A model generated the notes under the pieces. It did no database searches. It saw only the letters and a program-made list of their open reading frames with translations, and was not told where the DNA came from. A stretch of DNA of 64,000 bases, from positions 62,001 to 126,000 of the forward strand of contig JANPPC010000008.1 of the NCBI GenBank assembly GCA_031428275.1, read 5' to 3'. Both the position numbers and the translations under genes were made by a program. The stretch is from Pseudobdellovibrio sp031428275 (GTDB lineage: Bacteria > Bdellovibrionota > Bdellovibrionia > Bdellovibrionales > Bdellovibrionaceae). This document shows positions 8,581 through 16,570 of the stretch, one piece after another; position 1 is the first letter of the stretch; every line of letters starts with the position of its first letter.

Positions 8581-9057
8581 CTACTTCTTCTTTTCAGAAG
8601 CAGCCGCTTTTGCAGCCGCAGCACCTTTAGCTTTTAAAGCTTTCTCTTCAGGAGTCATTCCCCATGGAGAACCTTTAGGAGCCGTGCTGTTACCTTTACC
8701 ACCACCGCGTTGTGGCTGACGACCACGTCCGCCGGCTTCAGCTTTAACTGGAGCCACGAACTTCACATCGTTTAAAAATTCAGGAACATAGTGAGCTTCT
8801 TCAACTTGAACTGCTTTCGCAGGAGCTGTTTCGCCTTCTGCTAAGTTAACAACAAGAACGCGTTTTAATTTATCAGGATTTTGGCCAGCAACGTCGATTG
8901 CATTAAAGAAATGTTTTAATTTGTCGCCTTCCATTTTGAAAGTCTCGCCAAGGCTTGTTTGAATTTCTTCTGGAGTTTTACCTTCAGCAGCTAAAGCCGT
9001 TTTAGCTTTTAAGCCATTAGTTAATGTAAAGTTCATAAATTCTGTTACTGATTTCAT
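8581..9057 (-). CDS. Hypothetical basic protein with Gly/Arg- and Ala/Lys-rich tail
   Basis: 158 residues if the ATG at 9057 is used: it has a good GAGGAAA box, whereas the longer frame to 9117 does not. The N-terminal 65 residues ('MKSVTEFMNFTLTNGLKAK...') form a helical unit with 'FKMEGDKLKHFFNAIDVA'. The C-terminal half is low-complexity: 'GGRGRQPQRGGGKG' followed by 'EEKALKAKGAAAAKAAASEK'. Such RGG and Lys/Ala tails often bind RNA or DNA. The family is not recognised. Just beyond the stop lies a hairpin (8549-8566, GUAA loop on the minus strand) without a T-run. Confidence 0.65.
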   Translation of the reverse strand: MKSVTEFMNFTLTNGLKAKTALAAEGKTPEEIQTSLGETFKMEGDKLKHFFNAIDVAGQNPDKLKRVLVVNLAEGETAPAKAVQVEEAHYVPEFLNDVKFVAPVKAEAGGRGRQPQRGGGKGNSTAPKGSPWGMTPEEKALKAKGAAAAKAAASEKKK

Positions 9058-9214
9058 CTTAATTTCCTCTCGAGATTGTGAAGGACCCATATTGGAGATA
9101 AAACCGCCGTGGGTCAATCTCTGAGAGCGTCGCTTAAGCAGTATTGCTACGTATTTACCGCGAAACCCATGCGATTTTCAGAAAATCGTGCAAAATGTGC
9201 AGATCGGGTTTAAA

Positions 9215-9637
9215 ATGGACCCCATGGACGGCGCAATCAGATTGAATTCAAGGCTTTCCCAGTACGGAATGTCACACCAAAACCCAAAAAACTGCATTCT
9301 ACATAAGATCTGAGTGCCGGCGATTATGTTCAGCCTGCTTGGCCTTTTGCAATGCATCCCGGGACCGATTTCTTGCGAACTCGTATTTATAGCTGGTTCA
9401 CTCATCTACTACGTACGCTGCCAAAGCCTAAAAGTTTACGCAATCGTTGCGGCACAAATCGTTCCGATGCTCATTTTGCTAAACCAAATCGGTGACCAGA
9501 AGTTATGGATCTGCTTATCAATTTTTATTGTAGCCTGGATCGGCCAATTCATCGGCCACAAAATCGAAGGCAAAAAACCTTCGTTCACGGCGGACATCCA
9601 ATTCTTATGGATCGGCCCATTATGGATTTTTTCGTAG
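9215..9637 (+). pseudogene. DUF962/Mpo1-family gene interrupted by an in-frame TGA
   Basis: ATG 9215 (or 9224) opens a frame giving 'LSQYGMSHQNPKN' and 'ILHKI', then TGA at 9311-9313, then in the same frame 'VPAIMFSLLGLLQCIPGP' through 'FIVAWIGQFIGHKIEGKKP' to TAG 9637. The two halves join seamlessly into the Mpo1/DUF962 pattern (Y-x3-H-x-NP-x-N-x3-H-x2-x-VP...GH-x-x-E-x-x-P), a small membrane protein family including a yeast Fe(II)-dependent dioxygenase. The TGA stands where family members carry Cys, Trp or Phe. Most simply this is a nonsense mutation; a restart at GTG 9314 would lose the first conserved His region. Confidence 0.6.
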
Positions 9638-9812
9638 CGTCGTTTAGCGCGGTCAGTTGTTTCGCCGTCTTTTGCTTCCTTAAAACGCAACCAATAGCCC
9701 GGCCATAAATAAGAGCGCTTTGCTCAACCCCCTCAAAACCCATCGCTCGCAAATAAAAAGTATTCTATTCGCAGCAAGACTTCGCCCTAGCTAGAATTTG
9801 TTTTCATTCAGA

Positions 9813-9860
9813 ATGAGCAAACCGAAGCCCGCCCCAGCGCCTTTTTCAGCGCTTGCTCAT
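9813..9860. repeat. Inverted repeat upstream of the transposase gene
   Basis: ATGAGCAA at 9813-9820 and TTGCTCAT at 9853-9860 are exact complements, with a 32-base C-rich loop that also contains AGCGC twice. Palindromes beside REP-associated transposases are typical substrates of those enzymes, but this identity is inferred from position only. Confidence 0.4.
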
Positions 9861-9866
9861 CGCATA

Positions 9867-9879
9867 GGACCCATCGCCC
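9867..9879. repeat. 13-mer GGGCGATGGGTCC, inverted copy; two more copies in the transposase gene
   Basis: GGACCCATCGCCC at 9867-9879 is the complement of a 13-mer found exactly at 10047-10059 and 10354-10366. The two internal copies are read in different frames of the transposase gene, so the repeat is at DNA level, not protein level. Confidence 0.65.
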
Positions 9880-9901
9880 CATTCTTGAATGTTACGATGA
9901 C

Positions 9902-10588
9902 ATGAGTAAAGAAAAACAATATTCGTTTTTTCAAGACGAGTACAAACCACAAAAATTCTTCGGCGGAGTTTTGCTTTGCGGCCGTCGCAAATCTTTGCGT
10001 CCACTTTCGTCGCGCGATTCGGTTCACTTTGTTTTACGCAGTACCTGGGCGATGGGTCCCGATAGCTTTTTAGCGAAGCGAAATTACCGCGACATTGATT
10101 GGTACATCACGCACTTTGCGAAAAAGTTTGGGGTAAGAATTTATCAGCGCGCGATTAACTCGAATCATATTCATTTGTTGTTACGAATAACGAACCGTAG
10201 ACTTTACCGCGCGTTTATTAAAGCGCTTTCGGGGAAAGTTGCCAGTCACGTGATGGGCCAGCAAAGCTTCAAGGCGTTCGCGAAAGCGCGCTTAGCGTTG
10301 CGAACGTCCAGTCAGTCAGAGAGATGCCGCGAAACGCCCTCGAAATCAGTCGCGGGCGATGGGTCCAAAACGACGGCCACAGCGAATAAAAAAGATCGTA
10401 CACGAAAAGGCTTCTGGGAATACCGGCCCTTTTCTCGGGTTGTGAACTGGGGTAGAGATTTTAAAACTTGTGTTAACTACTTGAAGCAGAATTTTTTAGA
10501 GGCTTTTGGGTTTGTTGCTTACAAACCTCGGAAAAACTATTACGCCGCTTGGGTTAAGCATGCGGCGCCCGATTTGAATACGGGTTAA
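9902..10588 (+). CDS. REP-associated tyrosine transposase (Y1/IS200-like, HUH)
   Basis: 228 residues. 'HFVLRST' near residue 42, the HUH metal-binding motif 'NSNHIHLLLRI' (H89, H91), and the C-terminal 'RPFSRVVNWGRDFKTCVNYLKQN' are the boxes of the TnpA_REP/Y1_Tnp family. These enzymes nick and rejoin single-stranded DNA and are usually single-copy and linked to palindromic REP sequences. The catalytic Tyr is probably in 'RLYRAFIKALS'. Residues about 125-165 form a low-complexity Ser/Lys/Thr-rich insertion not typical of the family. Codon use is more G+C-rich than neighbouring genes, suggesting separate history. No flanking insertion-sequence ends were seen. Confidence 0.85.
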   Translation: MSKEKQYSFFQDEYKPQKFFGGVLLCGRRKSLRPLSSRDSVHFVLRSTWAMGPDSFLAKRNYRDIDWYITHFAKKFGVRIYQRAINSNHIHLLLRITNRRLYRAFIKALSGKVASHVMGQQSFKAFAKARLALRTSSQSERCRETPSKSVAGDGSKTTATANKKDRTRKGFWEYRPFSRVVNWGRDFKTCVNYLKQNFLEAFGFVAYKPRKNYYAAWVKHAAPDLNTG

Positions 10589-11488
10589 CTAGTTGATCTT
10601 GGTTAACACGTCGACGATTGGGCGTTTTGCGCCTGGGATTGCGTCTGGCGCCATGAATAGGCCTGTTCTTAAGCCGCCCTCGTACGCTAAGCTTCCCTGA
10701 AAAATATCAGGCGTTTTTAAAATTGATTTTAGAATCGCGAATGCTTTTGCGTTGTTGTTTTTCATAACTTTGATTACTTCTTCCACCGTCACGTGCGGGA
10801 TGCTGTCGTCCCAGCAGTCGTAGTCGGTCACGAAACAACACGGCAGGTACGGCAGACCCGCTTCGCGCGCCAAAGCGTACTCGGGAAAATTTGACATTCC
10901 GATAATGTGCGCTTCCATTTGGCGGTAAGTATTTGATTCAGCTTTCGTCGAAAAGTAAGGCCCCTCGATGCAAACGTAAGTTTGACCAAAGTGCGCTTTG
11001 AAGTTCGCAGCAGAAGTCGTAACCGCGTCAGAGCTCGCGGCGAAGCTAGATAAAACTTCGGCCACTAACGGTTTCGTGCGCTCGGCCATCACTTCGCAAA
11101 TAGGCTTGGCTAGCGACACGTGGCCGATCAGACCTTCTCCTAAGAAAGTATGATCACGTAAAGATTTAGTACGATCAATATACTGATACGGAACAACCAG
11201 ATCACCTGGCGCAAATTCTTTTTGTAAAGAGCCCACGGCGCTGAACGAAACGATGGCTTTGACGCCCATTTTTTTCATCGCATAGATATTTGCGCGGTAA
11301 TTAATTTCCGATGGTAAATGTTCGTGGTGATCACCATGACGAGAAATAAATAAGAACTCGGCGCCTTCAACTTTTACTTTTTTAAAGCCGCTAGAGGCTT
11401 GCCCGAACGGCGTCGAACGCTCAAGTAGTTCGATCGTTTCAAATTCTTCAAACTTTTCAAAACCTGATCCACCAATAATGCCTAACAT
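10589..11488 (-). CDS. mtnP: S-methyl-5'-thioadenosine phosphorylase
   Basis: 299 residues of the PNP/MTAP family. 'LGIIGGSGFE' at the N-terminus, 'SRHGDHHEHLPSEINYRANI', 'SFSAVGSL', 'CIEGPYFSTKAES' and 'EAHIIGMSNFPEYALAREAG' are MTAP signatures. The enzyme converts methylthioadenosine and phosphate into adenine and 5-methylthioribose-1-phosphate in the cytoplasm. 'GMSNFPE' differs from the usual 'GMT.PE', a small change near the base-binding site. It overlaps mtnA by 7 bases as the last gene of a three-gene operon. The stop directly follows the convergent transposase gene, with no spacer. Confidence 0.92.
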   Translation of the reverse strand: MLGIIGGSGFEKFEEFETIELLERSTPFGQASSGFKKVKVEGAEFLFISRHGDHHEHLPSEINYRANIYAMKKMGVKAIVSFSAVGSLQKEFAPGDLVVPYQYIDRTKSLRDHTFLGEGLIGHVSLAKPICEVMAERTKPLVAEVLSSFAASSDAVTTSAANFKAHFGQTYVCIEGPYFSTKAESNTYRQMEAHIIGMSNFPEYALAREAGLPYLPCCFVTDYDCWDDSIPHVTVEEVIKVMKNNNAKAFAILKSILKTPDIFQGSLAYEGGLRTGLFMAPDAIPGAKRPIVDVLTKIN

Positions 11489-12516
11489 GATTTTAAAACC
11501 CCTTGTTCGATATCTTTTTTAGTAAAAGCTGCTTTATCTAAAATCCAATGGCTGACTAACTTCGCCGGCGTCACATCAAACGCAGGGTTATAAACGGCGA
11601 CTCCCGCCGGAGCCCAAATCACTTCACCGAAACTTCCTGAAACACCTTGCACTTCTTTCGGTGAACGCTGCTCGATCGGAATTTGATCGCCGTCAGAACA
11701 TTGCGTATCAACCGTCGTATAAGGAGCTGCTACGTAAAACGGGATTCCGTGATAATAACAATTCACTGCGACACTGTAGGTACCAATTTTATTCGCGAAG
11801 TCGCCGTTAATCGCGATGCGGTCCGAACCCACGATCGCTTTGCTTATCTTTTTAAGGCTCATTAGATGCGCAGCCATATTGTCAGTAATCAATGTGCACG
11901 GAATATTTAATTTTTTTAATTCCCACGCCGTCAATCTTCCGCCCTGCAATAGCGGGCGAGTCTCGTCAATATAGACATGAATTTTTTTACCCTGTTCGTG
12001 CGCTTTACGAATCACTCCTAAAGCCGTTCCGACCCCTGCCGTGGCTAGGCCCCCGGTATTACAATGGGTCAGAATTTGGTCACCGTCTTGAATAAGGGCT
12101 GCGCCATTTTCGGCGATTTGATTACACAGCTGAACATCTTCGTTAAAAATCTGCACAGCTAAATCAATTGTCTTTTGAACCGAAAAATCTTTTTTAATTA
12201 GTTTCGTCATGCGATCAATACAGATCATCAAATTAACAGCCGTTGGGCGCGCATCATATAACGCCTGAGCCTGCTGCAGTAACTTTTCTGCGGGTATTTT
12301 TTCGGTCGCTAGTTTTGCGACCATCAGGCTAGCGGCCACGCCGATTAACGGAGCACCACGAACGCGCAAGGCCTTAATGGCCTCAATCATTTGCGAATTT
12401 GTCTCGATCAAGATCCATTTTTCTTCGTGCGGTAATAAAGTTTGATCTAGCAAACGAATCGAAATTTTATTTTCAGTCACGTCAGCTTCCAAAGCTAAAG
12501 AACGAAGTTCGATCAT
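11482..12516 (-). CDS. mtnA: Methylthioribose-1-phosphate isomerase
   Basis: 344 residues, the usual length. 'LRVRGAPLIGVAASLMVA', 'ILTHCNTGGLATAGVGTALGVI', 'ETRPLLQGGRLTAWEL', and 'IVGSDRIAINGDFANKIGTY' are diagnostic of the MtnA/eIF2B-like fold, including the catalytic Cys (HCNTG) and Asp (GSDR). It converts methylthioribose-1-phosphate to methylthioribulose-1-phosphate. It overlaps the neighbouring genes by 4 and 7 bases, so the trio is a tightly coupled operon. Confidence 0.93.
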   Translation of the reverse strand: MIELRSLALEADVTENKISIRLLDQTLLPHEEKWILIETNSQMIEAIKALRVRGAPLIGVAASLMVAKLATEKIPAEKLLQQAQALYDARPTAVNLMICIDRMTKLIKKDFSVQKTIDLAVQIFNEDVQLCNQIAENGAALIQDGDQILTHCNTGGLATAGVGTALGVIRKAHEQGKKIHVYIDETRPLLQGGRLTAWELKKLNIPCTLITDNMAAHLMSLKKISKAIVGSDRIAINGDFANKIGTYSVAVNCYYHGIPFYVAAPYTTVDTQCSDGDQIPIEQRSPKEVQGVSGSFGEVIWAPAGVAVYNPAFDVTPAKLVSHWILDKAAFTKKDIEQGVLKSC

Positions 12517-13172
12517 AGTAAAGTTTCTCCGATCGTTTTTCTTAACTCATATAAGTAAGCGATTTCGTCTGCTGGTAACGGGTGCAGCCCGCCCAATTGT
12601 TTGGCCATCGCTAAAATAAACGCTGAATGTTCAATCCGCTCCATACCGCGGTACGCTTCAGCTAAATCTTCACCCCAGGCTAGCGCTCCGTGCGAACGTA
12701 AAATCAAGGCGCGCGACTGCGGCAAAAACGGTTTAAGTACTGTGCCCATCGCTTCGGTACCCGGGCGCGCGTACGGCACAAACGGAATATCTCCGGTGGC
12801 TAAAATAACTTCGGATAGACAATCGCTGGGTAACTTAGCCAGTGTGGGCTGTGCGATCGACCATGCAATCGCGTGCGGTGGGTGCGCATGCACGATCGCT
12901 TTTGCTTTCGGACAAGTACGGTAAACTTCTAAGTGCATTAGTCTTTCAGATGAAGGTTTACCATCTAAAATTTCACCCTTTAAATTAATCACGGCCATTT
13001 GGCCTGCGTCCATAAAGCCTTTGGCAATACCTGATGGAGTAATTAAAATTTCATCGTCTGAAATTCTGACGCTGATATTTCCGTCGGCGGCCGCCAACAT
13101 ATTTCTGGCGTGCAAACGTTCGCAGATTTCGACGATATCTTGAGCGACTCTTTGGGATTTTAAACTTGTCAT
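12513..13172 (-). CDS. Class II aldolase (FucA/Ald2-like), acting after MtnA
   Basis: 219 residues of the class II aldolase/adducin family: 'AADGNISVRISDDEILITPSG', 'HLEVYRTCPKAKAIVHAHPPH' (zinc-binding His) and 'LRSHGALAWGEDLAEAY' (third His). The 'VPYARPGTEAMG' box is typical of fuculose-phosphate-type aldolases. MtnB dehydratases lack it and instead have a longer C-terminal pattern. After MtnP and MtnA, such a protein is expected to be the aldolase of the dihydroxyacetone-phosphate shunt. That enzyme splits methylthioribulose-1-phosphate into DHAP and methylthioacetaldehyde. It could also be annotated mtnB; I consider that less likely. First gene of the operon. Confidence 0.8.
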   Translation of the reverse strand: MTSLKSQRVAQDIVEICERLHARNMLAAADGNISVRISDDEILITPSGIAKGFMDAGQMAVINLKGEILDGKPSSERLMHLEVYRTCPKAKAIVHAHPPHAIAWSIAQPTLAKLPSDCLSEVILATGDIPFVPYARPGTEAMGTVLKPFLPQSRALILRSHGALAWGEDLAEAYRGMERIEHSAFILAMAKQLGGLHPLPADEIAYLYELRKTIGETLL

Positions 13173-13201
13173 GGCTCAGTCATACAACGTAGTGTTTGGG
13201 C

Positions 13202-13744
13202 ATGGCAAGTTTAGACGTTCTGTTAGTGATGGCTCTGAAAGAAGAGTCTCAAGGCCTATTCGAAGCAGCGGGCATTAACCCCAACTATTTAGGCGTAGGC
13301 TTAGTTAAAACCACTTTTAAATTACAGCAATTGCTTCAGCAACATAAACCAAGGCGCGTGATTAATTTAGGCACCGCCGGCAGCCGCACTATAAAGCCAG
13401 GAAGTTTGGTCGAATGCACAAGCTTTATTCAGCGGGTTCCCCACGAATTCTTACCGCTTTCTTCAAAAGTAATTCACGTTGAAGCAAAGACTACACTGCC
13501 CCCTGTTTTGTGCGGCAGCGGCGATTTCATCGAAACGAAAGAACCCATCACCCATTGTGACGTTTACGATATGGAGGCTTATGCGATCGCCTTCGTGTGC
13601 GAGCAGATGAAAATCTCATTCAGCTCGATTAAGTTCGTTACTGATATTTCAGACAAGAACTTAATTCACGACTGGAAAAAGAGTTTACACATCAGTGCTT
13701 CTTCACTCTTAAAAACCTACAATGAAATGACTACAAAGAACTAG
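13202..13744 (+). CDS. MTA/SAH nucleosidase-like protein
   Basis: ATG 13202 is chosen over TTG 13196; neither has a ribosome binding site. 180 residues: 'VLLVMALKEESQGLFEAAG' at the N-terminus, 'RVINLGTAGS' (ribose/purine region), 'VYDMEAYAIAFVCEQ' (ribose-binding Met-Glu) and 'FVTDISD' (catalytic Asp region). These are the boxes of the PNP/MtnN superfamily. It is shorter than MtnN (about 230), with the central segment reduced. It is divergent from the mtnP operon with only 29 bases between start codons, which supports a role in methylthioadenosine or related nucleoside turnover. Confidence 0.7.
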   Translation: MASLDVLLVMALKEESQGLFEAAGINPNYLGVGLVKTTFKLQQLLQQHKPRRVINLGTAGSRTIKPGSLVECTSFIQRVPHEFLPLSSKVIHVEAKTTLPPVLCGSGDFIETKEPITHCDVYDMEAYAIAFVCEQMKISFSSIKFVTDISDKNLIHDWKKSLHISASSLLKTYNEMTTKN

Positions 13745-13818
13745 TTATTTAATCTGCTCGGATTGAAAAAAAAGATGTAATCGCTTATATTCTGCACTCC
13801 TTAACCACTGGAGTATTT

Positions 13819-14040
13819 ATGAAATCTTTTTTAGGTGCCATGTTATTAACCGTGATCAGCACAGCTGCCTTAGCTGGTGAATTTGAAATCATCGGTTCAG
13901 TTTATCAAAATCAAAATGGTGAAAAAATCTTTGTTGAAAAAACTAAACAAGACATACAAATGTGTATCGACATCTGTATTCAAACTTACGAAAAACCGGG
14001 AGCTGAATTAAAAGCTTGCGTCACAAAGTGTGCCAATTAA
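13819..14040 (+). CDS. Small secreted cysteine-containing protein
   Basis: 73 residues. Clear signal peptide 'MKSFLGAMLLTVISTAALAG', so the mature protein is about 54 residues. Four cysteines in two CxxxC pairs ('MCIDICIQ' and 'KACVTKCAN') probably form two disulfides of a helical hairpin in the periplasm. A GGAG box is present upstream ('CTGGAGTATTT ATG'). It lies 11 bases before the metallophosphoesterase gene and may be co-transcribed. Family not recognised. Confidence 0.7.
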   Translation: MKSFLGAMLLTVISTAALAGEFEIIGSVYQNQNGEKIFVEKTKQDIQMCIDICIQTYEKPGAELKACVTKCAN

Positions 14041-14051
14041 AATAATTGGTA

Positions 14052-15167
14052 ATGAAAAGATACTTATTTCCATCAGCGATCATCACGATCGTTTTTGGCT
14101 TAGCTCACTATTATATTTTTAGAATCGTTACGGGTTCGTTTAGTGAACCCAATTTATTTACGCAGATCTTAGGCGGCATCTTATCGATTATGATTTTTGC
14201 CTTACCGGCCGCATTTCTTTCAAGCATATCTAAATACAAAAAGCAGCTTGCCTTCATCAGCTGGATGGGTTTTACCTGGCTTGGCTTTTTTCAAATTTTA
14301 TTTTTCTTTACGTTAACTGAAAACCTCATATTGCTTGTCGAACCTCACGCGTATTCTTACTGGGTTTTAATCGCATCAGTCATTATCAGTATCTGGGCAC
14401 TATACAAAGGTTTAAAAAAACCAGTCGTCATCCGTCACAAGGTTAAAGGCCCCGAAAAATTAAAAGGTTTTACGTTCGCGCAGGTTTCTGATTTACATAT
14501 CGGGCTACTGCACTTGAATCAGAAATGGCTAGCGTCGGTTGTAGAGCAAGTGAATGCTTTAAAACCACATGCTTTTGCAATCACAGGTGACTTAGTGGAA
14601 GGCACTTATCAAGATGTTTCTCCACAACTAGCACCCCTTCAACAAATTCGCGAGGCGCACCGCTTTTACATCACCGGCAATCACGAGTACATTCACGGCC
14701 ACAACAATACACCGGCCCCCTGGGAGAATCGATTACGCGACCTTGGCTATACAACTTTGCATAATGAAAACGTAACGATCGATTTTGCTGGAAAAAACGG
14801 GATTGCGAAAATTCTAATAGCCGGCGTACCCGATCGCATGGCGCCGCGCTTTGATCGAAGAATCTCTTCATTGCCAGACATCGCCCTGAAAACAAATCAA
14901 AGTGTTGATTACAAAATTTTATTAGCGCACGAACCAGCCAGTATTTACGATATGAAAATCGAAACTTGCGATCTGATACTTTCGGGTCACACCCATGGCG
15001 GGCAGATATTTCCATTCGGAGTTCTTGTGCGCGCAGTACAACCTGTGGTCAAAGGCTTTAAGACTTTTGGTAAAACCTTATTATTTGCTCATCAAGGCAC
15101 CGGCTTATGGGGCCCACCGATGCGCTGGTTCACTCGTAGTGAAATCGTTCTAATCGAATGGGAATAG
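14052..15167 (+). CDS. Membrane-anchored metallophosphoesterase (YkuE/YaeI-like)
   Basis: 371 residues from ATG 14052 (a TTG at 14046 is in frame). Four N-terminal membrane helices (to about residue 120) precede a calcineurin-like phosphoesterase domain carrying every metal motif: 'QVSDLHIG', 'AITGDLVEG', 'YITGNHEYIHG', 'LLAHEP' and 'LSGHTHGGQI'. Related enzymes hydrolyse phosphodiesters or UDP-diacylglucosamine-like lipids at the membrane. The substrate here is unknown. Complete domain, no odd residues. Confidence 0.85.
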   Translation: MKRYLFPSAIITIVFGLAHYYIFRIVTGSFSEPNLFTQILGGILSIMIFALPAAFLSSISKYKKQLAFISWMGFTWLGFFQILFFFTLTENLILLVEPHAYSYWVLIASVIISIWALYKGLKKPVVIRHKVKGPEKLKGFTFAQVSDLHIGLLHLNQKWLASVVEQVNALKPHAFAITGDLVEGTYQDVSPQLAPLQQIREAHRFYITGNHEYIHGHNNTPAPWENRLRDLGYTTLHNENVTIDFAGKNGIAKILIAGVPDRMAPRFDRRISSLPDIALKTNQSVDYKILLAHEPASIYDMKIETCDLILSGHTHGGQIFPFGVLVRAVQPVVKGFKTFGKTLLFAHQGTGLWGPPMRWFTRSEIVLIEWE

Positions 15168-15213
15168 CTAGACAAAACTAGCCGCGGCCAGTAGGTTACC
15201 CATCTTACCAAAT

Positions 15214-16560
15214 ATGAGGACTACTTTGAATTCAGAAAACGCATCAGCTACAGAAGTTAAATTTTCAGACTTGAAATTAATTGAACCGATTCAAGCGGCT
15301 ATCCGCGCAACGGGTTACATCACTCCAACCGCTATACAGGCGCAGGCCATTCCGCATTTACTTGAGGGCAAAGACTTGCTTGGTTGTGCGCAAACGGGTA
15401 CGGGCAAAACGGCGGCGTTTGCATTACCGATTTTAAACATGATCGCGCAATCGAAAACTTACGCTTCACCAAAGCACGTTAGCGTTCTTATTTTAACTCC
15501 CACACGTGAACTAGCCTTACAAATTTATGAAAATTTTCAGACCTACGGCCAAAACGTAAAAATCAAGACAACCGTGGCTTACGGGGGCGTTAGTATCAAC
15601 CCGCAAATCAAAGCCTTGCAAGACGGCGCCGATATTTTAATCGCTACTCCGGGACGTCTTTTAGACTTGATCCAGCAGAATAAATTATCTTTAAAACAAG
15701 TGAATACTTTTGTGCTAGATGAAGCTGATCGTATGCTTGATATGGGTTTTATCACCGATATCAAAAAAGTGATTACGATGATTCCGAAACAGCGCCAGAC
15801 TTTATTTTTCTCGGCAACGATGCCGCCCGAAATTGAAAAGTTAGCTTCTACGATGTTAAATAAACCAGTTCGCATCGAAGTGAACCCAGTTTCTTCGACG
15901 GCCGAAAAAGTAACTCAGTTTATTATGTATGTTGAACAGTCTAAAAAACGTGATTTACTTCGTCATGTTTTAAAAGACCCGAAGTTTAATCGCGTGATCG
16001 TGTTTACTCGCACAAAGCACGGCGCAAACCGCGTCACCGAGCTTTTAGCGAAGAACAATATCAGATCAGAAGCCATTCACGGCAATAAGTCTCAGAATGC
16101 CCGTCAGCGCGCTCTAGACTCTTTCAAAGATGGTAAAATTCAAGTTTTGATCGCGACTGATATTGCCGCACGCGGTATCGACGTCGACGGAATCTCGCAT
16201 GTTATTAATTTTGAAATTCCAAATGTTGCCGAAAGTTACGTTCACCGCATTGGTCGTACCGCACGCGCTGGCCATTCAGGTGTCGCAATTTCTTTCTGTG
16301 ATATTGAAGAGAAGTCTTACGTGCGTGACATCGAAAAAATTATCGGCCAAGCAATCCCGATTGATCGCGATCATCCGTATCATTCGGACGCTGTAGAAAC
16401 GGCGCACACAATGTCTAAGGGTAAAGCCAAAGCGCAAATCGAGCGCAGCGGTAACAGAAGACCCAACGGTTTCAGCGGAAGTCCCCGCGGTGGCGGAGCG
16501 AAGAAAAAAAGCGGCCGTTCAGATAATAAAAAGTACTTTACAGGTTTCGGCGGCAAATAG
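15214..16560 (+). CDS. rhlE: DEAD-box ATP-dependent RNA helicase (RhlE-like)
   Basis: About 448 residues. All DEAD-box motifs are present: Q motif 'GYITPTAIQAQAIP', 'AQTGTGKTAAF', 'PTRELALQ', 'TPGRLLD', 'VLDEADRMLDMGF', 'FSATMP', 'VIFTRTKHGAN', 'ATDIAARGIDVDGISHVINF' and 'YVHRIGRTARAG'. The C-terminal tail is Arg/Gly/Lys-rich ('NRRPNGFSGSPRGGGAKKK'), as in RhlE, and helps RNA binding. It unwinds RNA in ribosome assembly or decay. A TTG at 15226 has a GAGGA box at the right distance, while ATG 15214 has none, so the start may be 12 bases downstream. Confidence 0.92.
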   Translation: MRTTLNSENASATEVKFSDLKLIEPIQAAIRATGYITPTAIQAQAIPHLLEGKDLLGCAQTGTGKTAAFALPILNMIAQSKTYASPKHVSVLILTPTRELALQIYENFQTYGQNVKIKTTVAYGGVSINPQIKALQDGADILIATPGRLLDLIQQNKLSLKQVNTFVLDEADRMLDMGFITDIKKVITMIPKQRQTLFFSATMPPEIEKLASTMLNKPVRIEVNPVSSTAEKVTQFIMYVEQSKKRDLLRHVLKDPKFNRVIVFTRTKHGANRVTELLAKNNIRSEAIHGNKSQNARQRALDSFKDGKIQVLIATDIAARGIDVDGISHVINFEIPNVAESYVHRIGRTARAGHSGVAISFCDIEEKSYVRDIEKIIGQAIPIDRDHPYHSDAVETAHTMSKGKAKAQIERSGNRRPNGFSGSPRGGGAKKKSGRSDNKKYFTGFGGK

Positions 16561-16570
16561 CTTGCTTCAA

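Noticed and set aside
9311..9313. Selenocysteine codon as the preferred explanation of the TGA
   Set aside because: No convincing SECIS hairpin is visible just downstream; a nonsense mutation is simpler.
9178..9405. 75-codon minus-strand frame across the DUF962 gene
   Set aside because: It has no homology and lies opposite readable DUF962 sequence.
12513..13172. Naming the class II aldolase mtnB
   Set aside because: It has FucA-type boxes (VPYARPGTE) rather than the MtnB pattern; symbol withheld.
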